Positions 28,512 through 38,057 of a stretch of DNA of 64,000 nucleotides are shown piece after piece (position 1 is the first letter of the stretch; every line of letters starts with the position of its first letter). Under the pieces are notes generated by a model, which was not told the DNA's origin, ran no database searches, and saw only the letters and a program-made list of their open reading frames with translations. The DNA lies in NCBI RefSeq assembly GCF_000739065.1, contig NZ_CP009149.1:1187311-1251310 (forward strand), in the 5' to 3' direction. Made by a program: the position numbers and the translations under genes. Origin of the DNA: Methanocaldococcus bathoardescens (lineage in GTDB: Archaea; AGJL01; Methanococci; Methanococcales; Methanocaldococcaceae).

Positions 28512-29600
28512 ATGAATTTTAATGAATTAAATTTATCAGATAGTATCCTAAATGCCATTAAGAATAAAGGTTTTGAAAAGCCAACAGACATACAGATGAA
28601 GGTTATTCCGTTATTTTTAAATGATGAATGTAATATTGTAGCTCAAGCAAGGACTGGAAGTGGGAAGACAGCATCATTTGCAATTCCATTAATTGAGCTT
28701 GTCAATGAAAACAATGGAATAGAGGCAATTATTCTAACCCCAACAAGAGAATTGGCTATACAAGTGGCTGATGAAATAGAGTCATTAAAAGGTAACAAAA
28801 ATTTAAAGATAGCTAAAATTTATGGTGGAAAAGCTATTTATCCACAAATTAAAGCTTTAAAGAGAGCAAATATAGTTGTTGGAACCCCAGGAAGAATTTT
28901 AGACCACATAAATAGAGGCACTTTAAATTTAGAAAATGTTAAATACTTTATATTGGATGAAGCTGATGAAATGCTCAATATGGGATTTGTTGAGGATGTT
29001 GAAAAGATTTTAAACGCCTGTAATGGAGATAAAAGGATTCTGTTGTTCTCTGCAACCATGCCAAAGGAGATATTAAATTTGGCTAAAAAGTATATGGGAG
29101 ATTATAACTTTGTAAAAGCTAAGATAAATGCAAATATTGAGCAGAGTTATGTTGAAGTTAATGAAAATGAGAGATTTGAAATCTTATGTAGAATTTTAAA
29201 AAATAAGGAATTTTATGGATTAGTTTTTTGTAAAACTAAGAGAGATACTAAAGAATTGGCAAATATGTTGAGAGATATTGGATTTAAAGCTGGTGCAATT
29301 CATGGAGATTTAAATCAATCTCAAAGAGAGAAAGTTATAAGGCTATTCAAACAAAAGAGAATTAAAATTTTAATTGCCACTGATGTTATGAGTAGAGGAA
29401 TAGATGTTAATGATTTAGGTTATGTAATTAACTACCATCTTCCACAAAATCCTGAATCTTATATGCATAGGATTGGAAGAACTGGAAGAGCTGGAAAAAA
29501 AGGAAAGGCAATATCAATTATCAATAGAAAAGAATATAAGAAATTGAAATATATAGAGAGAGCAATGAAATTGAAAATTAGAAAATTAAAAATTAAATAA
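28512..29600 (+). CDS. DEAD-box RNA helicase
   Basis: About 362 aa, a minimal two-domain DEAD-box ATPase very close to the crystallised M. jannaschii enzyme. Motifs in order: Q motif with GFEKPTDIQ, motif I ARTGSGKTAS, Ia PTRELA, Ib TPGR, II LDEADEM, III SATMP, IV VFCKTKRD, V TDVMSRGIDV, VI HRIGRTGRAGKKG. It is expected to unwind short RNA duplexes, for example in ribosome assembly or cold response. ATG at 28512 follows GGAAGTGG; the GTG at 28503 lies inside that site. Confidence 0.96.
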   Translation: MNFNELNLSDSILNAIKNKGFEKPTDIQMKVIPLFLNDECNIVAQARTGSGKTASFAIPLIELVNENNGIEAIILTPTRELAIQVADEIESLKGNKNLKIAKIYGGKAIYPQIKALKRANIVVGTPGRILDHINRGTLNLENVKYFILDEADEMLNMGFVEDVEKILNACNGDKRILLFSATMPKEILNLAKKYMGDYNFVKAKINANIEQSYVEVNENERFEILCRILKNKEFYGLVFCKTKRDTKELANMLRDIGFKAGAIHGDLNQSQREKVIRLFKQKRIKILIATDVMSRGIDVNDLGYVINYHLPQNPESYMHRIGRTGRAGKKGKAISIINRKEYKKLKYIERAMKLKIRKLKIK

Positions 29601-29806
29601 TAAAACATTAAAAAACTTTATTATTTATTATTATTTTTAATTAATTATTTTAGCTATTTTTATGTCCATAAGAACATACATATGTACATATAGAAGCATG
29701 TGCAAAAAATTCATAAATATTTTAATACCATAACATAAAATACAGAGCTAAGAGGAGTTTTGTTTTGCATGTATTTTTATATTGTTTATATTTTTTGGTG
29801 ATATTT

Positions 29807-30028
29807 ATGAAAAATGATGAAAAAATTTTAGAGGACCTAAAAATCATTAACAGTAAAGCAAAATTTATTGGTATTAAAATTCTTATGATAAGACACATTA
29901 TCGAGTCACATATTGATGATAGAAAATTAATATATAAAATATTAGAATCTACAAAAAACACTGAGTTATATGGATTAATTTTGACGGCATGTCCAAAATT
30001 AGAAAAAATTATTGAAAAATCAAATTAA
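29807..30028 (+). CDS. small conserved-type helical protein, unknown function
   Basis: 73 aa beginning [20 protein letters not shown], predicted helical and charged, with three short helices and no motif I recognise. The ATG at 29807 has GGTGATATTT upstream; the frame is open to 29765 but that extension is a hydrophobic stretch without a ribosome site. It ends one base before the end of the convergent AMP phosphorylase gene. About 200 bases of AT-rich spacer precede it. Confidence 0.6.
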   Translation: MKNDEKILEDLKIINSKAKFIGIKILMIRHIIESHIDDRKLIYKILESTKNTELYGLILTACPKLEKIIEKSN

Positions 30029-30029
30029 T

Positions 30030-31541
30030 TTAGAATCTTGAAATTTTTTGAAGCAGCATGCCTTCAACTTTAACTGGATATACTATTCTCGCTAATTTAA
30101 CAGCTGATTTTAACCTCTCTTCAGAGTCAGAATATATTGTGTATAAAACATCCCCTCTTTCAACCTTGTTTCCAACTTTTACGTTTAGGTAGACACCAGC
30201 TTTTTTATCATTTGGAGCTCCTGCTTCTTTGGCGATTTTTGTTATTCCAATATTTGATATTCTTGTAACATACCCGTCAATAGGTGAATGGATATCTGCC
30301 TTATATTTTCCAACTTCAATCTCATCAGAGCTAACTTCTTTTCCTCCCTGTGCTACAATAATTTCCATAAATTTGTCATGAGCTTTTCCTCTTGCTAATA
30401 AATCTTCAGCTAAGTATTTTCCTTCTCCAGTAGGGGCTACGCCACCCATCTCTAATAAAATTCCTGCAAGTGATATAGATTTTTCTACTAAACTTGTTGG
30501 AGCTTGCTTATAATCTTCTAAAGCTAATAATGCCTCTTTTGCTTCTAAAGCTGGACCAATAGCTCTACCAATTGGCTGTCCTCCATAGGTAATTGCACAT
30601 TCAGTAGCTATCCTTAATCTATCACTTAATTCAATAAAATTCCTTGCTAAACTTGAAGCTTCTTTTATAGATTTAACTTTTGCCCCATATCCCGTTGGAA
30701 TGTCAATCAATAGTTTATTAACACCCATAGCTAATTTTTTTGCCATAACACTTGACAATAATAACGGCTCTGGGTCTATGCCAAGAGGTCTTTCAACGTT
30801 TATTGTTATATCATCTGCTGGAGCTAAGTCCAAAGCCCCTCCCCATACCATACAGCCATTAGTTTCTTTAACAACTCTCTTTATCTCTTCAATAGTTAAA
30901 TCTACTCTTGTTAAAACTTCAACAACATCCGCTGTTCCTGCCGCTGAAGTTATTGCCCTTGAAGAAGTTTTTGGGATTTTTAACCCAGCAGAGGCGACTA
31001 TTGGCACTACTAATAAAGCGTATTTATTTCCTGGAACTCCTCCAATTGAATGCACATCAAATATATGCCCCTCCCAATTGACCATTTCCCCAGTCTCAGC
31101 CATTCTAATAGTCATTGCTTCAATCTCATCCATGTCCATTCCATTTATATAAAGAGATGTGACAAAAGCAGATATCTCAATATTTGTTAGCTTCCCATCA
31201 ACCATCTCATCTATAATTGCAAAAATTTCCTCTTTTCTTAATTTATTTCCATCCATCTTTTTTCTTATATATGGAAGAGATTTTGGTTTTTCAGCATGTT
31301 TTATTGTTACTGTATCCCCTTCTTTAACACCTAACTCTTTAACTAACTTTTGTGGCAATCCAATTTCTCCTCTATTTATTAATGTGGTTGAAGAATACAA
31401 AACTCCAATAACCTCTTTTCCTTTAAATTCAACAACTACTCTATCTTGAGGGAAATACTGAGAGTTTTTTAAATCTTCAGAATTAATTAAAACTAAATTT
31501 TCCAAGTCAATGTCTAAAACTCTAACTTTTAGAAATAACAT
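30030..31541 (-). CDS. deoA: AMP phosphorylase
   Basis: 503 aa, the archaeal type that is longer than bacterial thymidine phosphorylase because of an extra N-terminal domain (about 85 residues). It converts AMP and phosphate to adenine and ribose 1,5-bisphosphate, feeding an AMP pathway to ribulose 1,5-bisphosphate and type III RuBisCO. Marks are DVHSIGGVPGNKYALLVVP, KTSSRAITSAAGTADVVEVL, VWGGALDLAPADD and KSIKEASSLARNF. The start is an ATG preceded by GGTGATTTAA. Confidence 0.94.
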   Translation of the reverse strand: MLFLKVRVLDIDLENLVLINSEDLKNSQYFPQDRVVVEFKGKEVIGVLYSSTTLINRGEIGLPQKLVKELGVKEGDTVTIKHAEKPKSLPYIRKKMDGNKLRKEEIFAIIDEMVDGKLTNIEISAFVTSLYINGMDMDEIEAMTIRMAETGEMVNWEGHIFDVHSIGGVPGNKYALLVVPIVASAGLKIPKTSSRAITSAAGTADVVEVLTRVDLTIEEIKRVVKETNGCMVWGGALDLAPADDITINVERPLGIDPEPLLLSSVMAKKLAMGVNKLLIDIPTGYGAKVKSIKEASSLARNFIELSDRLRIATECAITYGGQPIGRAIGPALEAKEALLALEDYKQAPTSLVEKSISLAGILLEMGGVAPTGEGKYLAEDLLARGKAHDKFMEIIVAQGGKEVSSDEIEVGKYKADIHSPIDGYVTRISNIGITKIAKEAGAPNDKKAGVYLNVKVGNKVERGDVLYTIYSDSEERLKSAVKLARIVYPVKVEGMLLQKISRF

Positions 31542-31645
31542 TTAAATCACCATCTACCCCCACTATTTTTTAATAATTTAATTTTTATATTCTCAACTTT
31601 ATATATCTTCTTAATCTTAATATCACTTTTACTATTGGTGAAAAC

Positions 31646-32839
31646 ATGAAGCTAATAAGAAAATTAATGTCCTTAAAAAATGCTGAAAAAATTGTGTATG
31701 AGCACTTATATAAGTATTTAAGCGAAAATAAAAAAATTAAAGAAATTAATATTATTGAGGCGTTAAATAAAATATCTGCTGAAGATATTAAATCCCCAAT
31801 AGATTTGCCATATTTTAATAAAGCTGCAATGGATGGATATGCTGTTAAAGCAGAAGACACTTTTGGAGCATCTGAAACAAACCCGATAATATTAAATCTC
31901 GTTGAAACGGATGAGATATTTTCAGGAGAGGCGAAGAAAATATTTACTGGAGATGAATTGCCAAAAAATGCAGACGCTGTGGTTATGAAAGAATTTTGCA
32001 ATGAAGTTGATGATTTTGTTGAAATCTATAAGGGAGTTCATCCAAATGAAAATGTTTCAAGAATTGGAGAAGATGTTAAAAAAGGGGATGTGGTTTTAAA
32101 AAAAGGAGATGTTATTAATCCTTATCACCTAAATATGCTTGCATCTTTAGGAATTAAAAAAATTAAGGTTTATGATTTAAGTTTTGGAATAATCCCTACA
32201 GGGGATGAACTTATCAGCTTGGATGAGATTAACAATATTGAAAAAGATATTAACAAACTAAAAGGAAAAATTATAAATTCTAATTCATATATGCTATATG
32301 GTTTAGTAAAAAATCTTGGATTTGATGCAAAAATTTATGATGCTGTTGAAGATAATAAAGAAAAGTTAAAAAAAGCCATTAAAACAGCTCTAAATGAAAA
32401 TGATGCTGTGTTAATAACTGGAGGGACTTCTGTAAGTGAGAGAGATATAACCATTGAAACAGTTAAAGAAATGGGAGATGTTATAGTTCATGGGGTAAAT
32501 ATAAGACCTGGAAAACCTTTTGGATTTGGAATAGTTGATGATAAACTTATCTTTATGCTATCTGGTTATCCTGTAGCATCAGCTGTCCAATTTGAACTAT
32601 TTATCCAAAGATTTTTCATGAAAAGGAAAAAAATCAAAATACCTTTAAAAAGAAACATAGCTTCTGAACTTGGTAGAGTTGATTTTGTTAGGGTTAGAGT
32701 AGATAAAGAGGTTGAACCCATAAGAATAACTGGAAGTGGTGTTATTTCCTCATTGATAAAAAGTGATGGCTATATTTTAATTCCAGAGAATGTTGAGGGC
32801 TATGAAAAAGGAGAGCTTGTAGATGTGTATTTATTATAA
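31646..32839 (+). CDS. moeA: molybdopterin molybdenumtransferase MoeA
   Basis: 397 aa. MoeA inserts molybdate or tungstate into adenylylated molybdopterin, needed for formylmethanofuran dehydrogenase and other Mo/W enzymes. Domain markers: ISAEDIKSPIDLPYFNKAAMDGYAVKAED, FTGDELPKNADAVVMKE, FGIIPTGDELISLDE, TGGTSVSERD, GVNIRPGKPFGFG and LSGYPVASAVQFELF. Length and order are typical. GGTGAAAAC precedes the ATG. Confidence 0.94.
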   Translation: MKLIRKLMSLKNAEKIVYEHLYKYLSENKKIKEINIIEALNKISAEDIKSPIDLPYFNKAAMDGYAVKAEDTFGASETNPIILNLVETDEIFSGEAKKIFTGDELPKNADAVVMKEFCNEVDDFVEIYKGVHPNENVSRIGEDVKKGDVVLKKGDVINPYHLNMLASLGIKKIKVYDLSFGIIPTGDELISLDEINNIEKDINKLKGKIINSNSYMLYGLVKNLGFDAKIYDAVEDNKEKLKKAIKTALNENDAVLITGGTSVSERDITIETVKEMGDVIVHGVNIRPGKPFGFGIVDDKLIFMLSGYPVASAVQFELFIQRFFMKRKKIKIPLKRNIASELGRVDFVRVRVDKEVEPIRITGSGVISSLIKSDGYILIPENVEGYEKGELVDVYLL

Positions 32840-32906
32840 GTTAAGCAAAATTAAAAGATGAAAAAACTTCTGTAGAGTTAATGTAGTATTTATTGGGGTG
32901 ATTGTT

Positions 32907-33926
32907 TTGGATGTATGGATTGATTTAACAAACGCTCCTCATGTGCATTATTTTTGCCAACTAATAAAAAAATTTGAAAAGGAAGGGATTGAGTATTTAT
33001 TAACTTTTAGAGACTCGAAAAATTTGGCTAAATTAGTAGAAATTTACAATTTTGTTGGAAAATGCATAGGAAAGCATGGAAACACATTGAAAGATAAATT
33101 AATTTTTTATGCTGAGAGAGTTATTGGCTTAGCTGAGCTAATATCCAATATAAAGCCAAAAGTAGCCATAGCTAAACACTCTGTTGAACTGCCAAGAGTT
33201 GCTTTTGGTTTAAACATTCCAATAATTTTTGTTGTAGATAATGAACATGCTGAAGCTCAAAATAAATTAACTCTCCCATTGGCAGATGAGATTATTAAAC
33301 CTATAGCAACAGATGAAAATAAGCTTAGGGATTTTGGAGGAAGAAATTTTATAAATTTTGATGGAACTTGTGAAGTGGCAAATGTAAATTCTCGGCTAAA
33401 GGGCTATTATCCAATAGATAATGAAATTTTAAAAAAATTGGGAATTTTAAATAATAATCCAACAATAGTTATGAGACCTTGCCCAAACTCTTCCTATTGT
33501 AATGGACATAAAGATATACTGCCAAAAATTATCAAAGAACTTCAAAAAAGAATTGATTGTAATATAGTTGTGTTTCCAAGAGATGAAAATCAAAAAGAAA
33601 TATATAGGGAGCTTAATGTTATTGTTCCAAAAGAAACAATAGATGCTCTCTCTTTATTATATAATGCCGATTTTATGATTGGTGCTGGAGGAACAATGAA
33701 TAGGGAGAGTGCTATTCTTGGAGTTCCTACAATATCTTGTTATCCTCAGGAATTACTTGGAGTTGATAAATATCTAATTGAAAAAAATAGAATGATTCAT
33801 ACAAATGATATTAAGGAAATAATAAGCTATGTTGAAGATAACTTAGGAAAGAAACTTGGAGTTATTCAATTAGAAGACCCAACTGATTTGATGCTTGAAA
33901 GAGTTTGTAATTATTTAAAAAAATAA
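32907..33926 (+). CDS. DUF354 family protein (GT-B-like)
   Basis: About 339 aa. It begins with the diagnostic VWIDLTNAPHVHYFCQLIKKFE and continues LTFRDSKNLAKLVE and VMRPCPNSSYCNG, then GAGGTMNRESAILGVPTISCYP, where the GGTMNxESA loop resembles the sugar-nucleotide site of GT-B glycosyltransferases. DUF354 proteins are common in archaea; their substrate is unknown. A TTG at 32907 is 4-5 bases after GGGGTGAT and is preferred to a GTG inside that site at 32898. Confidence 0.8.
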   Translation: MDVWIDLTNAPHVHYFCQLIKKFEKEGIEYLLTFRDSKNLAKLVEIYNFVGKCIGKHGNTLKDKLIFYAERVIGLAELISNIKPKVAIAKHSVELPRVAFGLNIPIIFVVDNEHAEAQNKLTLPLADEIIKPIATDENKLRDFGGRNFINFDGTCEVANVNSRLKGYYPIDNEILKKLGILNNNPTIVMRPCPNSSYCNGHKDILPKIIKELQKRIDCNIVVFPRDENQKEIYRELNVIVPKETIDALSLLYNADFMIGAGGTMNRESAILGVPTISCYPQELLGVDKYLIEKNRMIHTNDIKEIISYVEDNLGKKLGVIQLEDPTDLMLERVCNYLKK

Positions 33927-33934
33927 GATAGATA

Positions 33935-34807
33935 TTATTTCTTTGGAAATCTTCTATACAAACAATTTGGATAATTTGTGCATCCTAAAAACTCTCCCTT
34001 TCTTGTTCTAACTACTCTCAACTTAGCTCCACACCATGGGCAGGTGTTATCATCTATCTTTGACATTATATCCAATATAGCAGGATTTTTGTTGCATAAT
34101 CTCTCTTTATTGCAAATTATTTTATTGTTTATGGTATCAACATACACAATGAAGTTTTTAAATAGATGAGAGTTTTCTAAGTCAATTATAACTTTGCCAT
34201 TTTCAATTCTTATTCCCGGAGTTATTTGCATATTTGTTTTTATTGGAAGCAAATAGTAACCTTGTCCAGAATATTCTAAAATTCCCATATTGTATTTTAT
34301 TCTCCCAATTAACCAATTGTAATCTCTATTAGCAATGAATCTTATTGTTTCTTCTATATTATCAAACATATTTTTCTCTTTTATGTTGTCAAGAACTTCT
34401 CTAATGAATTCATCTTCTTCATAACCTTTAGTGAGCATTTCTATAGCTTTTTCAATAAATTCTGTCTTATCAAATTTTATTAATAAGAGAAGCCCATTAA
34501 ATGCATTTGCAACAACATATTTTTCTTTTTCAATAATATCTCTTCTATCAAAAATATAATAAATCCTTGCAAAAACTTGTTTTTGCCCTTTTGGTGAAAC
34601 CACCTTTTTAATTTCAAACTCTTTGTTGTATGAATTTGTTATTCCATAATAAAAAACAGGCATTTTAGCATTTTCAAGTCCTATTATTGAAATAAATCCT
34701 TCTGGAACTTTCCAATTTTGTTCATAAGTTTCAGAATTTAGTTTTGTAGCATTAAAATGTAAATCTTTTGATAAAATTTTAAATAACTCATTTAAAGTCT
34801 CTTCCAT
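33935..34807 (-). CDS. uncharacterised protein with C-terminal topoisomerase-type zinc finger
   Basis: 290 aa. The first 240 residues are mixed alpha/beta without a motif I recognise. The last 45 carry CPWCGAKLRVVRTRKGEFLGC and then TNYPNC, the four-cysteine zinc finger found at the C-terminus of type IA topoisomerases and in some restriction-type nucleases. Single-stranded DNA binding is plausible for that finger. It is encoded tail to tail with the DUF354 gene with 8 bases between. Confidence 0.68.
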   Translation of the reverse strand: MEETLNELFKILSKDLHFNATKLNSETYEQNWKVPEGFISIIGLENAKMPVFYYGITNSYNKEFEIKKVVSPKGQKQVFARIYYIFDRRDIIEKEKYVVANAFNGLLLLIKFDKTEFIEKAIEMLTKGYEEDEFIREVLDNIKEKNMFDNIEETIRFIANRDYNWLIGRIKYNMGILEYSGQGYYLLPIKTNMQITPGIRIENGKVIIDLENSHLFKNFIVYVDTINNKIICNKERLCNKNPAILDIMSKIDDNTCPWCGAKLRVVRTRKGEFLGCTNYPNCLYRRFPKK

Positions 34808-34869
34808 ACTATCCCCCCGTAAAATTTAAATTGTTAAACTAATATATATTAAATAATTAAAGTTATCAA

Positions 34870-36327
34870 TTAGACATTTGGTTTTGGTAATGACTCATTT
34901 TCCGTCTCAACAACTATCAACAATGGCTTGTTCTTTTTTAGATAATTCTTAATTTCTGAGCTAATATCATCAGCTTTTTCAATGTAACAGTTATCTATTC
35001 CAAAGGCATCAGCTATTTTGTTAAAGTTAGGGTTTTTTATTCTACAAAACTCAGCTAAATTATTATTTTTCATCACAATCATTAAGATTTTTAAATCATA
35101 TTCAGAAACAACTTGAAGTTCCTCTATATTCATCAAAAATCCGCCATCCCCACTAATTAATACAACCTCTCTATCGATGTTAAAATCAATAGTCCCAAAT
35201 TTAACTCCAATGGATGCAGGCAAACCAAAGCCCATAGTTCCAAATGAATGTGAGGAAATAATATTTCTTGGAATAATGCAATTCTTTAATAAACATGTAA
35301 ATACAGTATGTTTGCCCGCATCTGTAACTATTACAGCATCTTCTGGAATATTTTCAATAATTTCATTAATTTTGTTTGAATAATCACCAGAAGGTGAAAA
35401 TTTGTTATTATTTTTAGTTATCCAATTGTTATTTTCTATGCTTAAATTTTCAAAAAATTCTTTTAACTCTTTGATATTTTTTAGTTTCAGATTTATATTT
35501 AAGGTTTTACTTAAAAGCTTTTCCCTAACACTTTCAACATAGGTATTGTAAGAGAGTGAAGAACCAATATTTATTATCTTATCTGCCTCTAATAAAGATT
35601 TTAAATCTCCTCTTCTACCAACTAAACCAATACAGTTATCTGCTTTTTCATTAATAACTCCTCTTGCTGGAAATGTTGTGGCTATAGGACAATTTATTTT
35701 TTGCAGAATTTTTGATATTTTTAGCATCTCTTTATAACTTAAAGTTCCAAATATGCCCTGTCCAATTAAAAATAGTGGTTTTTTGGCAGTTATCTCTTTT
35801 ATATCATTTAAGGTATCTTCATTATCGCCCTTATTTATATCTATATATGCATTTGTATTTATATCTTTTGCCTCCTCTTTGTATAAATCTGCTGGAATAT
35901 TTAGCTGAACTGGCTTTTTATTAGTTAAGCAGTCATTAAATGCATTAGCAACATAATTTATCTCTGCTTTATCAACAAAATATCCTTTATAAAAGTTTAA
36001 AAAGTCCATATTTATTTCTTGGAAGTAATTTTTGCCAATATATTTTCTCTGACATCTTCCAGTAATTGCCAATACAGATGAGTTATCTTTATATGCGTTA
36101 GCTATTGGTGTTGTTAAATTTGTGCTTCCAGGTCCTGCTGTTACTAAACAAACTCCTATATAGTTGGTTATTCTTGCATAGCCATCAGCCATGAAGCCAG
36201 CTCCTCTCTCATCCCTAACCATAATATTTTTTATACTGCTATTTTCAATCTCATTATACAACGGTAATATCTGCTCTCCAGGATAGGAAAATATAGTTTT
36301 TACATTTTTCTCTAAAAAATCTATCAT
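34870..36327 (-). CDS. thiamine-diphosphate enzyme of the acetolactate synthase type
   Basis: At least 485 aa. ThDP-enzyme landmarks: FSYPGEQILPLYNEI, DERGAGFMADGYAR with the catalytic glutamate, TAGPGSTNLTTPIANAY, a central domain, then GTMGFGLPASIGVKFG and GDGGFLMNIEELQVV...MKNNNL, the cofactor-binding motif. Probably a 2-oxoacid carboligase or decarboxylase; substrate unknown and no ilvN-like subunit adjacent. The N-terminus from the ATG at 36327 is about ten residues shorter than the family usually has; the frame extends upstream to an ATT codon at 36345 placed 4 bases after GGTGA, which may be the true start. Confidence 0.86.
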   Translation of the reverse strand: MIDFLEKNVKTIFSYPGEQILPLYNEIENSSIKNIMVRDERGAGFMADGYARITNYIGVCLVTAGPGSTNLTTPIANAYKDNSSVLAITGRCQRKYIGKNYFQEINMDFLNFYKGYFVDKAEINYVANAFNDCLTNKKPVQLNIPADLYKEEAKDINTNAYIDINKGDNEDTLNDIKEITAKKPLFLIGQGIFGTLSYKEMLKISKILQKINCPIATTFPARGVINEKADNCIGLVGRRGDLKSLLEADKIINIGSSLSYNTYVESVREKLLSKTLNINLKLKNIKELKEFFENLSIENNNWITKNNNKFSPSGDYSNKINEIIENIPEDAVIVTDAGKHTVFTCLLKNCIIPRNIISSHSFGTMGFGLPASIGVKFGTIDFNIDREVVLISGDGGFLMNIEELQVVSEYDLKILMIVMKNNNLAEFCRIKNPNFNKIADAFGIDNCYIEKADDISSEIKNYLKKNKPLLIVVETENESLPKPNV

Positions 36328-36366
36328 AGCTTCTAAGAATTTAATAATCTCACCTTTGGTGATATT

Positions 36367-37068
36367 GTGGATAAGAGAATTTTAGTTAGATTGGCAATCT
36401 ATCCTATTGCTTATATTATGTGGGGGGGATTGATGTGGTATTCTCAAATTATAGAGCCAATTGATGCAACTAATTTGTTATTAAAATTTCCCTTATGCAG
36501 TAAGGAATTTTATTTATTTCTGCAGTCATTACCAAGTATTGTTATTGAGTTTTTTAGAATTATTTATCTATATGGCTTTTCTTTTATGATTGTTGGAGGT
36601 ATTGCTTATTATTTATTTATAAAGAAGGATTTTTTAAAGAGTGATATTATTTTAGTTGATTTAGCTTTAGGTTGGCTATTTGCAGGTTTGATATATACTA
36701 TTGTTGTTGTTCAATCACCATTTCAAGTGGGTGTTGCTAAAGATTTAATAAATATGCATTATTTTTGGATATTTACAAAACCAACTTATGAAATTCCTTC
36801 ATTACATACAGCATATTCTTTTTTATTGGCACTACATTTTAAAGACGAAAAACCCTTAAACTATATTTACTTTGCTTTGGCAATATTAATCCCAATCTCA
36901 ACTTTAATTATGGGAATGCACTGGATTGTTGATGTTATTACAGGAATTTTGTATGGTTATGTTATATATAAATTCCCTAAAACTATTCATTTAAAGATTA
37001 ACAAAGCATTAGATTTTTTAGCTGGGCATATAAAGCCATGTATTTCATGTGGAAAGTGTAAAAATTAA
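36367..37068 (+). CDS. PAP2-like membrane phosphatase/phosphotransferase
   Basis: 233 aa with about six membrane segments. The conserved PSLHTAYSFLLALHF and GMHWIVDVITGILYGY correspond to the SxxH and HxxxD catalytic blocks of the PAP2 family (Aur1/Ipt1-type branch), so it should act on a lipid phosphate at the membrane. Its soluble tail ends in CISCGKCKN, a cysteine cluster unusual for the family. GTG start after GGTGAT. It shares a one-base overlap or close contact with the next gene, so the two are co-transcribed. Confidence 0.78.
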   Translation: MDKRILVRLAIYPIAYIMWGGLMWYSQIIEPIDATNLLLKFPLCSKEFYLFLQSLPSIVIEFFRIIYLYGFSFMIVGGIAYYLFIKKDFLKSDIILVDLALGWLFAGLIYTIVVVQSPFQVGVAKDLINMHYFWIFTKPTYEIPSLHTAYSFLLALHFKDEKPLNYIYFALAILIPISTLIMGMHWIVDVITGILYGYVIYKFPKTIHLKINKALDFLAGHIKPCISCGKCKN

Positions 37069-37082
37069 TGAAAGGGATGATT

Positions 37083-37616
37083 ATGAAAAGTACATCAAAA
37101 AACAAAACAAATAAAATAAATTTTGATGTTTATTTGGATGGAATAGCGTATCATTGCATAAAATGTGGATTCTGCTGTGATGCTCCAACAGTTACAAAAA
37201 AGGATTTAGCAAAAATAGCAGGATATCTAAAAATTCCACTTGCTGAAGTTTTTAAAAAATATGTTGGATTTTTTAATGGATATATTGGTGAGCTTAAAGA
37301 AGTTGGGGGGAAATGTATATTTTTGGATAAAAAAACCAAAAAATGTAAAATTTATGATGCCAGGCCTTTAATATGTAGGCTTAGGCCATATTCAGTGCAA
37401 CTTAGAGATGGGAAGTTAACATTAACCTATGATATATGGTTTTTAAGGCATTGTAGAGGACTTTATTTGGGAGATGATAAAGTTGAAGATGAATATTTCA
37501 AATATGCTGAGCTTGTTTTGAAGTATTTGGGATTTGAGGAAAGTGTTGATGAAGAAGAGTTTAAAAAGGCTAAAGAGAGGTTATTGGAAGAATCTCTAAA
37601 ATATAGAAAAAAATGA
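37083..37616 (+). CDS. YkgJ-family cysteine-cluster protein
   Basis: About 177 aa. Eight cysteines occur in the YkgJ pattern: HCIKCGFCCDAP near residue 22, GGKCIFLDKKTKKCKIYDARPLICR, and RHCRG. This family binds zinc or an iron-sulfur cluster and has no settled role. The ATG at 37083 follows GGGATGATT; two earlier in-frame ATGs have no site. It directly follows the PAP2-like gene, whose product also ends in a cysteine cluster. Confidence 0.82.
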   Translation: MKSTSKNKTNKINFDVYLDGIAYHCIKCGFCCDAPTVTKKDLAKIAGYLKIPLAEVFKKYVGFFNGYIGELKEVGGKCIFLDKKTKKCKIYDARPLICRLRPYSVQLRDGKLTLTYDIWFLRHCRGLYLGDDKVEDEYFKYAELVLKYLGFEESVDEEEFKKAKERLLEESLKYRKK

Positions 37617-37668
37617 GATTAGTTTGTTTTTATTTATAGTTGTGTAAGAATATAAAAATATTTGCACA

Positions 37669-37685
37669 TCCATAAGTATTTATAC
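37669..37685 (+). promoter_or_regulatory. promoter of the TRAM gene
   Basis: TCCATAAGTATTTATAC is close to the tRNA-Cys promoter CCATAAAATTTATATAC. It predicts a transcript starting near 37710 with a leader of about 50 bases. Confidence 0.45.
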
Positions 37686-37759
37686 TACTTTTGACAAGGT
37701 TATTGTTGAGCAAGACGCGATGAAATATCTAAATACTACTTTGAAATTTGGTGAATTAA

Positions 37760-37993
37760 ATGTTTAATAATAAAGGAAGAAGAAATGTAAGAAATAATGA
37801 AATTAGAAGAAATGTTCCAGTTAAAGAAGGTGAAACCTACACTGTTACAATTGAAGATATGGGTAGAGGCGGAGACGGAATAGCAAGAGTTGAGGGATTC
37901 GTTGTCTTCGTCCCTGAAACACAGAAAGGAGATACCGTAGATGTAAAAATAACAGCTGTAAAAAGTAAGTTTGCATTCGCAGAAAAAATTTAA
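37760..37993 (+). CDS. TRAM-domain RNA-binding protein
   Basis: 77 aa. A basic N-terminus ([16 protein letters not shown]) is followed by the TRAM fold: [38 protein letters not shown] and [18 protein letters not shown]. Stand-alone TRAM proteins of methanogens are abundant nucleic-acid-binding proteins reported to act as RNA chaperones, often cold-induced. It is monocistronic with a strong promoter, which suits high expression. Confidence 0.9.
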   Translation: MFNNKGRRNVRNNEIRRNVPVKEGETYTVTIEDMGRGGDGIARVEGFVVFVPETQKGDTVDVKITAVKSKFAFAEKI

Positions 37994-38057
37994 AAACCAT
38001 TTAAGGTTTAGCTAAACCTTTTTATTACTTTTTTACTTTTAAAATAATTTAAAGAAT

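Noticed and set aside
29640-29710. ATGT/ACAT-rich palindromic stretch before the 73-aa gene
   Set aside because: Simple AT-rich alternation (ACATACATATGTACATAT) without a second copy or clear role; could be promoter DNA.
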